The notes under the pieces are model-generated. The model made no database searches. It saw only the letters and a program-made list of their open reading frames with translations, and had not been told where the DNA came from. 20,281 nucleotides of DNA from Didymodactylos carnosus (lineage: Eukaryota; Rotifera; Eurotatoria; Philodinida; Philodinidae). The stretch spans positions 1-20,281 of the forward strand of contig CAJNOQ010003433.1 in NCBI GenBank assembly GCA_905250885.1, given 5' to 3'. This document shows positions 9,762 through 19,723 of this stretch, one piece after another (position 1 is the stretch's first letter; each line of letters begins with the position of its first letter). The position numbers and the translations under genes were made by a program.

Positions 9762-9925
9762 CGTTACTTTGTTACCGTCAGGAGAGTAACGAAGTAACTA
9801 GATTAGTTACTCGTTACTGACAACAAAGTAATTAAATTAGTCAGTTACTAGTAACGAGTAACGGCACTAGTTACCTGGTTACTGGTAACGAGTAAATAAT
9901 CTAGTTACCAGTTACTAGTAAAATA
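9762..9925. repeat. GTTAC/GTAAC self-complementary repeat tract
   Basis: About 160 bp built largely from GTTAC and its complement GTAAC, including the perfect palindrome GTTACTAGTAAC and variants such as GTTACTGGTAAC and GTTACCAGTTACTAG. Because the unit and its complement alternate, the tract can fold in many registers. It is not a clean tandem array. The hairpin at 3683-3722 uses the same words. Confidence 0.7.
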
Positions 9926-10557
9926 AAGGTAAAATGCCACCCCTATATGGAGTTGTACGTAGTTTACATTGATAGTTTCCTTAGATGCCGGAATTTGTGC
10001 ATTTTCGGGCTCTTTGCAAAAACTGAATATCTCAGTAATGCAACAACTTTAGAATCTGTGACTTTCGCCGAAATTCATGAAAATGTTTGCTTTAAAGAAC
10101 TCCACTATGTTGGAAGAATCTGAGATGATTAATTGAGCAGCATTATACGGTAACAGGTCGTGGCTTATCTTTAATGGCTCTATATAACAAGCCAAATGCG
10201 TTATCTATTAAGCGAAACCGATGGCTTAATTATTGTGAATCGTTAAACTTTTAAAATTGTTGAAAATGTCTGAAGCTGGTATTCATAATTAACCAGTTTG
10301 AATAAGTTGGATGACTCATAAGAATGAAATGATTGAGTTAGTTTGAAACGATGATTTTTTTCTCAAACAATAAGCTTTGTGCATAGGTGGCTTTTCTCTG
10401 ATGATACTTGCATTTTTTTGATTGTTTTTTTGCTAGGTAGTAAAAATAAATAAATTCAAGACAAACATACAAAAGAGAACTATATGAAATCCATACATAG
10501 AATCCTAGTCAAAACCTATACGGAACCTTTAGTGAAAGCAGGGGAAAAACATCAGCA
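9926..10557. other. No gene recognised
   Basis: AT-rich, with stops in every frame at short intervals. I see no repeat structure, motif or RNA gene here. Confidence 0.45.
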
Positions 10558-10835
10558 CAAAATCGACTTTCTATACGCTGAACAGAATCGGTCCAAATTT
10601 TTTTTCTGAATAGCTTATTGAATGAATGTACGGGCAGTAAAACATCTCTTTATTCAAATCACTTTTCGCATACTGGCGTGAACAGTGGCACGTTTAACAT
10701 GGTGTCACTGTTCGCGCCAAAGTACTAAAGGTGATTTGAATAAAGAGATGTTTTACTACCCGTACATTCATTCAATAAGCTATTCAGAAAAAAAATTTGG
10801 ACCGATTCTGTTCAGCGTATAGAAAGTCGATTTTG
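10558..10835. mobile_element. Nearly perfect 278-bp palindrome (foldback element)
   Basis: The arms 10558-10662 and 10731-10835 (105 bp each) are reverse complements with a single mismatch that I can find (GGGCAG against GGGTAG). The 34-bp inner halves (10663-10696 and 10697-10730) still pair over most positions, so there is almost no loop. The midpoint is 10696.5 and no indel is needed. The boundary bases are CAAAATCGAC and its complement. There is no coding frame. It looks like a recent hairpin-type MITE or foldback insertion; no target duplication is evident. A transcript would form a long RNA hairpin. Confidence 0.85.
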
Positions 10836-11849
10836 CGATACTGAGTACCTTGTTCGTACAGAGCATAAAAGAGGTTTAGAAGTGGTTTTAGTTCTTAAAA
10901 CTCTTTTTATTGCTCATGATTTATGAGTTTATGATTGCTCTCTTTTATATTTTGTAATGCATATCAGTTTAGGAACATTCGCTTTATAAATGATATGGAT
11001 AGAAAAACTTGAAGCCACTGCTAGACGAAACGGCTTTTCTTTCTCTAAAATAAATTAAACTATATCTTAGAAAAGCTTAGAATAATTTATAGCTGAACAT
11101 TAACACTGTCCAAATATGTCCTTAAAATTGAACTAATCGTGATTATTCTAATATATTTTTGACAGATACCACTGCTACACAAAGTTTCATTTTTTTCATT
11201 TTTCTTATTCAGATTTTGAATTACAAATTTCGAAGTAGCACTATGTACTTGGTTATGGCGTAACTAATTTTTGGTAGAAAGGCGTTTTTAACTACAATGT
11301 CTTTATATCAAACAGATATTTAAGAGGCTTTAATTAAGACAAAATCTAGAGTATTCCATGAGCTCGTTGAGCTCTATTAAATGGTATAAGTTTCAAATCT
11401 TTCCTCAATAGAAAGTCGTTATGGAGAGGAAACGTCTTGTGGGGTTTTCTTTCCTCGTGTTCAAATTTAATTGAAGTGCAGTCATTTTGATATGTATTTC
11501 AGAAACAAATGGTAATAAACGGTTTACTATACTTCGTCTGCACGTCATGTTAATGTCACCTTTGTTGAGCTTAAAAGCGTGTTTAGTAATACGAAAAAAG
11601 CTGTGATGTACTATGTCTGATACATAACAGAAGGATTTATGAAAATGGATTACATAATGAACTATTAGACCAACAAGGATCATGTTATAACTTAGGTAAA
11701 TGGAAGTGTTCTTGAGAAACTATACTGAAACAAACTAGCAATATTCATATTTATCAATCGAGTATCGTGTCGTTTATTCACAAGTCGTTTATATATTCCA
11801 CATCAATTTTTTTTTTAAGATTTTTGCAGAAATGTGCGTGTTTTGGAGC
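10836..11849. other. No gene recognised
   Basis: AT-rich. A 92-codon minus-strand frame (11683-11405) stays open but has no recognisable domain. It is rich in His, Phe and Ile, as expected of translated AT-rich DNA, and lacks splice or family support, so I do not call it. Confidence 0.4.
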
Positions 11850-12410
11850 CATAATTAAAATCGTTTTGCCTAGCGAAAATAAATTTTGAGCGCTTTCCAG
11901 TGTTTCGCATTTCCTAACCAAGAGATTTGCGCTAAAATGAAAACAAAATACACCAATCGATAGAGAATTTTACCTTGTGTCCGGCTAGCTAGTTAACAAA
12001 ATCATAGACATTGTCTTTCCCGTCGAAATAATTAAAAAAGAAAAATGAGTCATGTTTTCCAATACTTTGTTTTGGAAAAATAGACGTGAAAAACCGATGA
12101 TATACGAACGTCAAATATACCATTCTCTCCGGTTTTGAAGGGTCTATCCAATGGTGTATAATACATTGCGATACGATGGAATTTGAAGGAACTAATCTCA
12201 CTCATCGACTATTCTCACTAAAATCAGGTGTTTTTAGGTGAAGATCAACTTTGGAAACGAAATTTGTTTTAGAAACTGATGGAGTGTGTAATTCTTTATC
12301 GATTGGTATATTTTGTTTTCATTTTAGCGCAAATCTCTTGGTTAAGAAAAGCGACTCACTGGAAAGCGCTCAAAAGCCTATTATCGCTAGGCAAAACTAT
12401 TTTAATTATG
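11850..12410. mobile_element. About 560-bp element with about 123-bp inverted arms
   Basis: The left arm (11850-11972) and the reverse complement of the right arm (12288-12410) share long identical blocks, for example TTTTGCCTAGCGA, GAGCGCTTTCCAGTG and AACCAAGAGATTTGCGC, plus a following GCTAAAATGAAAACAAAATA. Identity is roughly 85-90% by eye. The 315-bp interior has no convincing frame. Just outside, AGATTTTT is found on both sides, with about 23 extra bases on the left, so the original ends may lie further out. It has the architecture of the element at 4197-4963 but different sequence. Confidence 0.75.
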
Positions 12411-13301
12411 AAAAATCTATATAGACAGACAGAGTCTGCTCCTATATTACAGTCGGCTAACTGTACTATCTATATCATCATTTGAATCAGATCCGTACCA
12501 CTTAATGTGAAAGAAAAATTCAAAAAACAAATTATTTATAAGCTTGATAGTACTAGGGTTAATAAGATATTCTGACATGTCTGTTTCTGAAACGTTTCTG
12601 ACTACAGATATGCGGAAGGATCTATCTGAATCTCGGTAACCTTGAAATCTTGAAAAACCTAAAAGGGTCATATTTTACAAAATTTTTTGGTTTTGTCTTT
12701 CCGGCATCCCGTCGGAATCTGGATTTTTTTCTACTGTAATGTAGAATGTACACTTAGACTATGTGCGGCAAATAAAACAGCCACAAACACATGAGGAAAA
12801 TGAACACAACGAACGGAAGAGGAATGATATATTGTGCTATGTGTAAATGGTTTATAGAAGGGAAAGTTCTTCTTTTATCAACTATTCTTATAACCTCTTT
12901 AGTGAGAACTTCAAATGAGGTGTTTTGATAATATAAATGTAAGAAAAAAATTTTCGCTGTTGTATGATGACCAGTGATACCCACTATATGTCTCTTAGCA
13001 AAGAAACTAGACAAATATATCCTGTAATCTAGACATACAGAGGGTAAAAGCTTTTCAAAAAATTCTGAAATTATGCTGTAGAATCCTAAAGCGTAAAGGG
13101 CTTATAGTTCGAGAAAGCTTAAGAAAAAACGACTGCACCTTATACTCCACAGTTCTGCTGGATTTTACGACTTAGAGCCCATAACGTAAACTTTTTTTTG
13201 TGTCGAGTCCCACAATCACAGAATAGAATTTTGGACAGAATTCTTTGAGTTCTCTTAACATTTGGAGCCAATAATCGAGGGTATTAGTAAAAACTATATG
13301 C
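12411..13301. other. No gene confirmed; two weak minus-strand frames
   Basis: Two minus-strand frames are open here. One (13014-12754, 86 codons) ends in a hydrophobic stretch that could be a membrane helix. The other (12671-12447, 74 codons) contains DSDRSFRISVVRNVSETDMS and an acidic SDSNDD patch. I could not join them with credible splice sites or match either to a family. They may be exons of an unrecognised or decayed gene. Confidence 0.3.
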
Positions 13302-13481
13302 AAAACAGTTTGACCAGTTGCAGCGCCCGATTTAGTGGCCGTTGCAGCTAGTTTTCGATAAAACTGCTCCAAAGGCCGCTAAATTGAGCGCTGCAGCTAG
13401 TTGGGCTGCGGGTACTGAACACATTATACGAAACAGTTTGATTAGCTGTAACGCCCAATAAATCTCCAGCTGCAGCTAGTT
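13302..13481. repeat. Pair of about 51-bp direct repeats with GCTGCAGCTAGTT ends
   Basis: The segment 13302-13353 (AAACAGTTTGACCAG...) is repeated at 13431-13481 (AAACAGTTTGATTAG...). Both copies have CGCCC in the middle and end TGCAGCTAGTT. A partial third copy of the end, GCGCTGCAGCTAGTTGG, lies at 13388-13404. A related GCTGCGGCTAGTTGG occurs near 20184. Function unknown. Confidence 0.6.
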
Positions 13482-14076
13482 GTACACTGTTTTATAGTGG
13501 TAATATTTCTTACCCGCTGCAGCTTTGCAGTGTGTGCTTTTATAAATGGCCAGTTTTTTCGCCTGCTATGTAATGACGTTATAATGCACTTCAAATCAAA
13601 AATATGCGTCACAAATTTATTGGATGAAATCCTCAAGTTTGCGCACAAAAGATTAAAGATTTTGTTCGAAAACATAAATATCTCGGACAGACAGCAGTTA
13701 TTACAGAAAATCGCAGATGACGCTGCTTTACACCTTTACTTTTGGTACGCACTGTATTCTCAATAGAAATCGCTGTTACCTTTATATAACGTCTTATGTT
13801 GTAGATCTCACCTAAGTCTGTCAAAACAGATGATGGATCCCATTCTACATAAAAAATGGAGGAGAACGTGATGTCCGTGAATTAATAAAAATACTGAAAA
13901 AGATGCATAAAATGAAGTGCAAATCATTTGAATACGCTCATTTACACTTAATTGCTGAAATCAGTTAATTAGTAATTAAATCAGAGTGCAAGTAATTTCA
14001 TTATCAAACTTCGTTCTAATATAAATAGATACTTTACACCAGTTTAAAATAAGCGCGCTGGTTCAATTAGGTAAGA
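13482..14076. other. No gene confirmed
   Basis: A plus-strand frame of 89 codons (13497-13766) ends KIADDAALHLYFWYAL and could be an exon, but nothing in it is recognisable and an overlapping minus frame is equally open. The rest is AT-rich and carries stops. Confidence 0.35.
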
Positions 14077-14101
14077 TTTCGATCCTAGGCTAGGATCGAA
14101 A
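14077..14101. repeat. Perfect 11-bp-arm hairpin
   Basis: TTTCGATCCTA (14077-14087), loop GGC, and TAGGATCGAAA (14091-14101) pair perfectly. It stands at the left border of the GC-richer GGGATCC tract and may mark the edge of that repeat. It lacks a T-run, and in this eukaryote-like context I do not call it a terminator. Confidence 0.7.
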
Positions 14102-14139
14102 CTCCAAAAAAACAGAGACACTTCGGAAGATCCCGCAAT

Positions 14140-14408
14140 AAAATACCTCGCGAGTTCCTGCAAGGTTAGAGATAGCCGAAAAATTACTTTTTGTTTTTAT
14201 AACCAAAAGGTGACGGGATCCCGCGAGAAAAAAGACGGTGGGATCCTGGAGGGAAAAACCTGGCGGGAGTTCAAAGAATTCCCGGTAGATTTTACCTTGC
14301 GAGATTTCGCGAGGAAAAACCTGCCGCGAATTATCTGAACTCCCGCCAGATTGTTCCCTTCGGGATCCCGCACGTCTAACGGGGCACAATCCCGCGGGAT
14401 CCCGCCGA
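14140..14408. repeat. GGGATCCCGC-rich self-complementary tract
   Basis: A GC-richer island in AT-rich DNA, made of variants of GGGATCCCGC and its relatives (GCGAGATTTCGCGAGG, GGCGGGAGTTC). GGGATCC or GGATCCC occurs near 14216, 14239, 14362 and 14396. The core GGGATCCC is its own complement. An open minus-strand frame of 99 codons across it (14389-14090) is a by-product of the repeat and not a gene. It resembles the GTTAC tract in being an irregular array of a palindromic word. Confidence 0.65.
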
Positions 14409-15028
14409 ATTCTGAAAATTTTTTTTCAGTGGATGTTAAAGATTATTTTTAGCTTTCAAGTGTCCAAACTGCAAAATTGTAATAAATGCAAATTGCGAAT
14501 TTGGAAGGTTTTCCTACGCAGTGTCGATTAAGAAAGTATTAGTGAGTCTACGGATAATGTACATAACGTTATCAAAACATCTATTGCTCCATTCGATTGC
14601 TCTCCTCGAAAGACTTGGGATAAAATATGGAAAAAGACTCACTCATGCTATTTTTGGTCTAGTAGCCTGTGCATTTGGCCGTCGACAATAGTGAATAAGA
14701 CACAAATAGTTTATTTTCTTTTAAAAATGTTCGAAAAAACATGTGATACTTGGTTTAGACTTTATTATAGTGGAAACAGTAATCAAGTCGGGCTGTACCC
14801 ATTGCATGACACTGGGAGGGAGAAAGAGACAAGAAAAAGATAAAAAGTGTGATACTTTCAGCTAACTATGTGGAAGCGACGATAATCAAGGACTACAGTT
14901 TCTTAAAACATAATGCAGAGTCTAGAATATGACGCTCAAATGTTCATAGTGCAACGTTTAACAATACCTTCTAGAAGGAACTACAAAGCTAAATAGACAA
15001 ATTCCTTCGTTGTGGTATTAATGACAGT
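14409..15028. other. 3' flank of the LamG gene, nothing recognised
   Basis: AT-rich DNA downstream of the LamG gene's stop codon (minus strand). A 44-codon plus-strand frame at 14557-14691 has no motif. A possible AATAAA on the minus strand falls around 14760, some 270 bp past the stop, but such strings are common here. Confidence 0.4.
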
Positions 15029-18000
15029 TTACGGATTAGCAAGAGCAGTGACGTCAACCTGTGCCAGTTCTCGATTGTGAATATAGATTTCATCGATCGA
15101 TCCCTGATAGGCAGTGTTTGAAATGTAATTATTAGAGAAATAAGGGGACCACAGAGTGTAACAATTGTAATAATTGCTACAAGATGGACCGTATCCAATG
15201 TATAACCATGCTAATTGGCCACTAGATGAAGCTGACGAAGCACCAGTTGCGCCGAAAAGAATTCCATTGACGTACAATGTGTATCCGTTCGCCGGACTGA
15301 ATGTCCATGAAATGTGTGTCCATGTATTCAACGTTAAAAATGGACCATTAATGAACGCACCATAGACTTGTGCAATTAGTTGACCCGTAGATCCAGTAAC
15401 CGACGAAATACCAAGCATATTTACACATGAAGTAGAGCTCGTTTGCAGTTGGACAAATGTACAACTGCCAATCGATGATGGATTTATCCACATGGAAACG
15501 GAAAACTTGCCACTGGAAGCACCATAAGTAATTTGATAAAAACCGTATGCTTGAAAATAGGACGATGAACCCGTGAAACGCATTGCCTGATTGACTCGTC
15601 CAGTGACCATTACTGTATTTACAGAGGTTCCATTTAATCCATTTGGACCGTTGTCATTGTTCGGATAGGGCAGATCAAATGAATAATAGGCTGCCACTGA
15701 TGCATCGGTGAGAATTTCGTCCGAAGATTTTGCTCGCGTTACTACTTTTAGATTATCAATATAACCGTTGAAATAGTTTATTGTCAGAAAAACTTGAGTA
15801 GAACCAATTTGAATGCTTCCATTTGTTCCCTGATAAGGTCCTGAATTCGACTTGATAGTGTCTTGTACTCCATTCAAATACAATATTTGTTGTTGTGTTT
15901 GATAATTATAAACAAAGGCAATGTGATACCAAGTGTTAGTTGACAGAGTCAGTGAACCGGCCAAGTCGTTCAGTGTGAAACCGATGTATAGACGACTTGC
16001 TCGAACAATGAAATACAAACATTGATTTGCACATGTCGAGCATTGACATTGGCCGAAAACACCATGATCACCCGTATAACTTGTTGTTGAATAAATCCAA
16101 GCTTCAATGGTGAAACTCGTGTAGTTTAGATCGAGAAATGGTGTGGAGACGAGAAATGATTGATTTAACGCCGATAGCACATAGAGTGCTCGGCCGTATC
16201 CCACATACGGTGCATATAGAGAACTATTCGAGATCGGAGTATATGTCGCACCATTTACCAGTTGACCATTGTAAACACCGTACAAGTCTGCTGTTGTACT
16301 GTCAAATGACCACAATGCAGAAACAATTATCGAAAACGTAGTGGTTGTTGTTGTTGTTATTGCTAAAAGAAGTCAGACTACGTCGATCGTCCAGGTCAAA
16401 TATACCGAAGGACATCTACCATAGTCGCATCAACTGTCCCCTGGTGCCAAAAATCGCTGGTCGATCACTTATGTAACTCAGTAGAACAGATCTTTAACAT
16501 ATTATGTTGAGTAAAAAATGCGGGATTGTAATCGAGCACGGTTAGTTTGACACGTGGAGCTGATTTCTGATTGATCTGAGATGCATTCGCTTTTTCTCTC
16601 ACTTATAGCATGCTGCAACAAATTTTCATTGATTTGCTCTCCCAAGAAAATAAAGAAATCGGAATTTATGTGCAAAACTCCTATGTGGGACGGTTCTTTA
16701 CCAATATTAACTTATTTCAACTGACAAAAGGACTGCGGAAATATTAATTTTTCGAATTAATTTGAAAATATGAGAACCGTGTGTTTTGTTCGTTCTGTTC
16801 GAGTTTTTGATGTAGTTCGGAGACTGACAAGTTTTCTGTGGTGGGAGCTGCAAGAAAGAAACCTTTCCGCAAGCTTTCTTTAGAAGGAGTCGATCGTATC
16901 TCGCTCAAAATCTCTTTTAAACATAATTGTACTAGCAAGATCATCCTGTACCAATATAAGCTGTGATATTTTGAGCATTGAAAACCAGTACCATCAAGGA
17001 TTTTTCCATGATTTTACATTATTTCCAACCGTACGAAACTTTTTCGTAGGTGTGCTCTACAAATCGACTTCGATATTCATTCTTTTTTCATGGAACCAGC
17101 AGACACAAATATCTTTGTAAAAATATTGGCAGAGTAAGTTTAATATATGCCGTTTTTGATAGGAGCAGAGCTATTTTAAGATTTTTGTATTCGCAACAGA
17201 GCACCCAAATCTGCTCTGATATGTGTGATCTGCTTATTGTCATCCACCTACTCAGAATACGATCGTCTCATAATAAGAAATGGTCAAAGTGTGAGCGGAC
17301 GACGCACTTTATCGAGAACTTTAGCTGTTAATGGATATGCGCCAATGTTTGCAATTTTTTATGGTTGGTTTCAGAAATCATGCTGATCGATTAGAGTTCT
17401 CTGTAGAATTAGAAAATTCAGCTTTTATGTTTTTGTAAAGAGCAACTTCGACAAAATTTGGCAAGCTTTCAATTAATCAACATACGAAGTTCGGATAAAA
17501 TCACGCAACCCCTTTTTGAGATAAATCAAAGATTATTTATGTCAGATGTTTACCTTTTGATCGTGTGAGCACTACACCCAGAACAATTGGCACGATAATA
17601 AGAGCACCGACTAATACACCCACTAAGATCTTTTTCCCTGTCGACCACCTGTAATCCATAGACAAAGACAGACAGTTTAGCAGACACAGAACAAGAATAA
17701 CATGTTACCTCGCTTTGCTTAGTATTTCACGCAGATTAAATGTCGTTGTCCGTTCCTGTATCCTCATTGTTTGTTTAGCTATTGCAGCGGAAGGTGGACG
17801 TGATGGAGAAATGGAGATCTAACAAAGACACACAGTTGATAAGCTGTTCAAAAGTTTGACATAAACGTATTCTCTGTTCAACTCACGTCTGAATAACGCT
17901 GATTGTTATTATCTGCTGCGTTCATGTCATGTCGATGAACATTGTTGGGTGTTCCGGGTGTGGGAATATATTTTTTATCGTGAAGTTCAGTCCTCATAGG

Positions 18001-19072
18001 CGCACTGCGGCTGATTCGTCTGTTCAAGAACTAGAATGATGTCGATAAAGAATAGCTAATAGTCACTATCGGTGAATACATCCATAATATTCTGTTGAAA
18101 CTGCTATCAACTTCGCATTACGACTCCATCTCACTAAGGAATGAAATATTTCACCTGATTTCCGCTTTTTCTTTTATCGCTTCAGTTTTTTAGGTTAGAG
18201 TGTCTGCTTTCAGAATATATTCCCATCTTAGTGCTCACTCAACGTCTTCACCTTAATACAATCAATATTCTAAAAACTTCTCCATCTTGACCGGAATAAA
18301 CTTCATTCATTGAGATGTCAATTTCGTGTCTGCGCTATACCATCATTAACAAGCAAGTGCAAACTCATAATCAGCAAAGCGGAGACAGTGTGAGGCGCCA
18401 GATCTGACTATTGGAAGAAACAACATGATACCATCTCTTCATCAATATTGGTCGACCAGTCTTGTTTCTCGTAGAGCGTAGAAAGGTAATCAATCGTCGT
18501 ATCTAATTAGGCTTTTTGCTTTTCATCTGGCATAAATTACAAGGAGAACACTGCATAAGAAGTAAGTCGTTCTTTCCGATACGCATGAGTAAAAAATGTT
18601 TACTATCATCTCCACCGGCTTCTGCTCATCCCAATAAGCAGTCTATACAGATCGATACATCGCAAGGAGTGGTCCGATACAATTTTCAGCTAACAACATT
18701 GCTCAAAATAAATTTTCATACATAATCATCAGTCTAATCAATGAATGGGTCACAGACGACGGAGCACAGTCAGACAAAGATCAACCTTTATTCACATAAG
18801 ACGACTTGATCATCGTACTGATTACAAAATGATAAATTACTCTAGGTTCTCCATAAACAGACAGATCTGGCAATTCGTTAACATTCAACTCTGTCGAAGC
18901 TCTGCCGATCCAGTTTCATAATCAAGCTTTAATTCAACTTTTTGCCTACCTGTTGTGGAGTTGACTGGTTGTTTGCTTGTTGTTGAACTATGGGCGATGA
19001 TCGATTTGGTTCCGGAGAGATGGATCCACGTCGAATCATACGGATTCGAACTGACTCTGCTGCTTTCTTCAT
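15029..19072 (-). CDS. Type II membrane protein with two LamG/ConA-like lectin modules, six-exon model
   Basis: Predicted surface protein of 625 residues. Exons are 19072-18950, 18334-18252 (tentative), 18019-17887, 17818-17709, 17648-17554 and 16362-15029. Phases match at every join and the total is 626 codons. The basic, Ser/Pro/Gln-rich N-terminus starts MKKAAESVRIRMIRR. One helix, ILVGVLVGALIIVPIVLGVV (about residues 157-176), follows KK, so the C-terminus is outside. Seven threonines (184-190) start a stalk. LamG_3-type module 1 spans about 199-399 (FTIEAWIY, TWYHIAFVYN, LYLNGV, GYIDNLKV). Module 2 spans about 406-622 (AAYYSFD, FSVSMWINP, LYVNGI, GSIDEIYIHNREL). Such modules bind sugars or proteins; the ligand is unknown and no enzyme residues are evident. 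The TTG at 16315 is internal, since the frame runs on upstream to a CTTCTTTTAG acceptor. The last four exons are solid. The first two need transcripts. Confidence 0.8.
16363..17553 (-). other. 1191-bp intron between transmembrane and LamG exons
   Basis: Donor AAAAG|GTAAAC and acceptor TTCTTTTAG|CA are both phase 1. The intron separates the membrane anchor from the stalk and lectin exon. It is much longer than its 60- and 68-bp neighbours. Inside I see only short open frames (for example 17050-17331 plus, 16944-16744 minus) without motifs, and no clear terminal repeats. Confidence 0.65.
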
Positions 19073-19090
19073 TGATTCTCTCCTTCTAAC

Positions 19091-19723
19091 TTAGTCGTCA
19101 TGATCAGATTTGAAATTTAATTTCTTCTTTTTTTTCTCTTGATCACCTATATTATTGTTTCTTTCTGTTAGTGATGGATTGTGTTTGCGTATTTCATTTA
19201 AAATTGACAAAGCCAATATAATTCCGACACACAATGATAGACAAATAATTATGTTTATACAATTTTGAGAACGTGATAAGTATCACACAAAGGGGAATTA
19301 ACTTCTTTTTGGGTATATGATGACTTTTTCTCCACCAGCCGCACGCTTCCCGATGTTATGCTGTTGCTGTGTGGCTTTATCCACAAGAATATCGCCTTCG
19401 GCAGATGAATGTATGTTGCTTGTAACACTGAGGTAAAAAAATTACTGAGGATTGTGCTCAATCCGCTGTCTTTTGACAGTTTTGGCACACCGTATCCCAA
19501 AAGGAAGATTCGTACTCTTCCCAGTTCTTTTAAGATCAATACACGGCAGATTATTACAAAATAGTTTATTTCTCCTTTGGTTCTCTCTCTCTGAATAGCA
19601 ATCAGACATATTTAACAGTATCGTCTTCATATCCGAGATTTCACACAGCTCACTTGCATAGGTGAATGCAAGTGGATTGACGGCGAGGAACAACACCGAT
19701 GTTATTGTACACTTTCTTTTCAA
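19091..19723 (-). CDS. Secreted or membrane protein gene upstream of the LamG gene, possibly decayed
   Basis: Exon 1 (19723-19491) starts MKRKCTITSVLFLAVNPLAF, a signal-peptide-like start, then a Cys-containing region (ELCEISD, SDCYSERE, LFCNNLPCIDL). A 63-bp intron (ATACG|GTGTGCC to TTTTTTACCTCAG) joins in phase 2 to exon 2 from 19427 (VTSNIHSSAEGDILVDKA... to YPKRS), which stops with TAA at 19300-19298. In the same frame, past a TGA about six codons later, the sequence reopens as INIIICLSLCVGIILALSIL, a good membrane helix, with a tail rich in lysine (EKKKKK) and aspartate ending at TAA 19093-19091. It contains no AG dinucleotide that could splice out both stops. So this is either a secreted protein of about 120 residues with a relic membrane anchor, or a type I membrane protein broken by two stops. 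The family is not recognised. Confidence 0.45.

Noticed and set aside
11405-11683. 92-codon minus-strand frame
   Set aside because: No motif, membrane topology, splice or family support; composition is that of translated AT-rich DNA.
12447-13014. Two minus-strand frames considered as exons of one gene, or as a piggyBac transposase N-terminus because of an acidic patch
   Set aside because: No credible donor-acceptor pair joins them and no conserved transposase motif is present.
13497-13766. 89-codon plus-strand frame
   Set aside because: No recognisable domain, and the opposite strand is equally open over part of it.
14090-14389. 99-codon minus-strand open frame
   Set aside because: It lies wholly within the GGGATCCCGC repeat tract; the openness comes from the GC-rich repeat and the product has no domain.
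16313-16315. Start of the LamG protein at this position
   Set aside because: The codon is TTG and the frame continues upstream through the Thr run to a good acceptor, so it is an internal leucine.
15174-16341. Plus-strand open frames of 63-67 codons (15174-15365, 16138-16341)
   Set aside because: They are antisense shadows of the LamG coding exon.
19036-19056. AGTTCGAATCC on the minus strand looks like a tRNA B box
   Set aside because: No A box or acceptor stem lies at the right distance, and the bases are inside the first LamG-gene exon.
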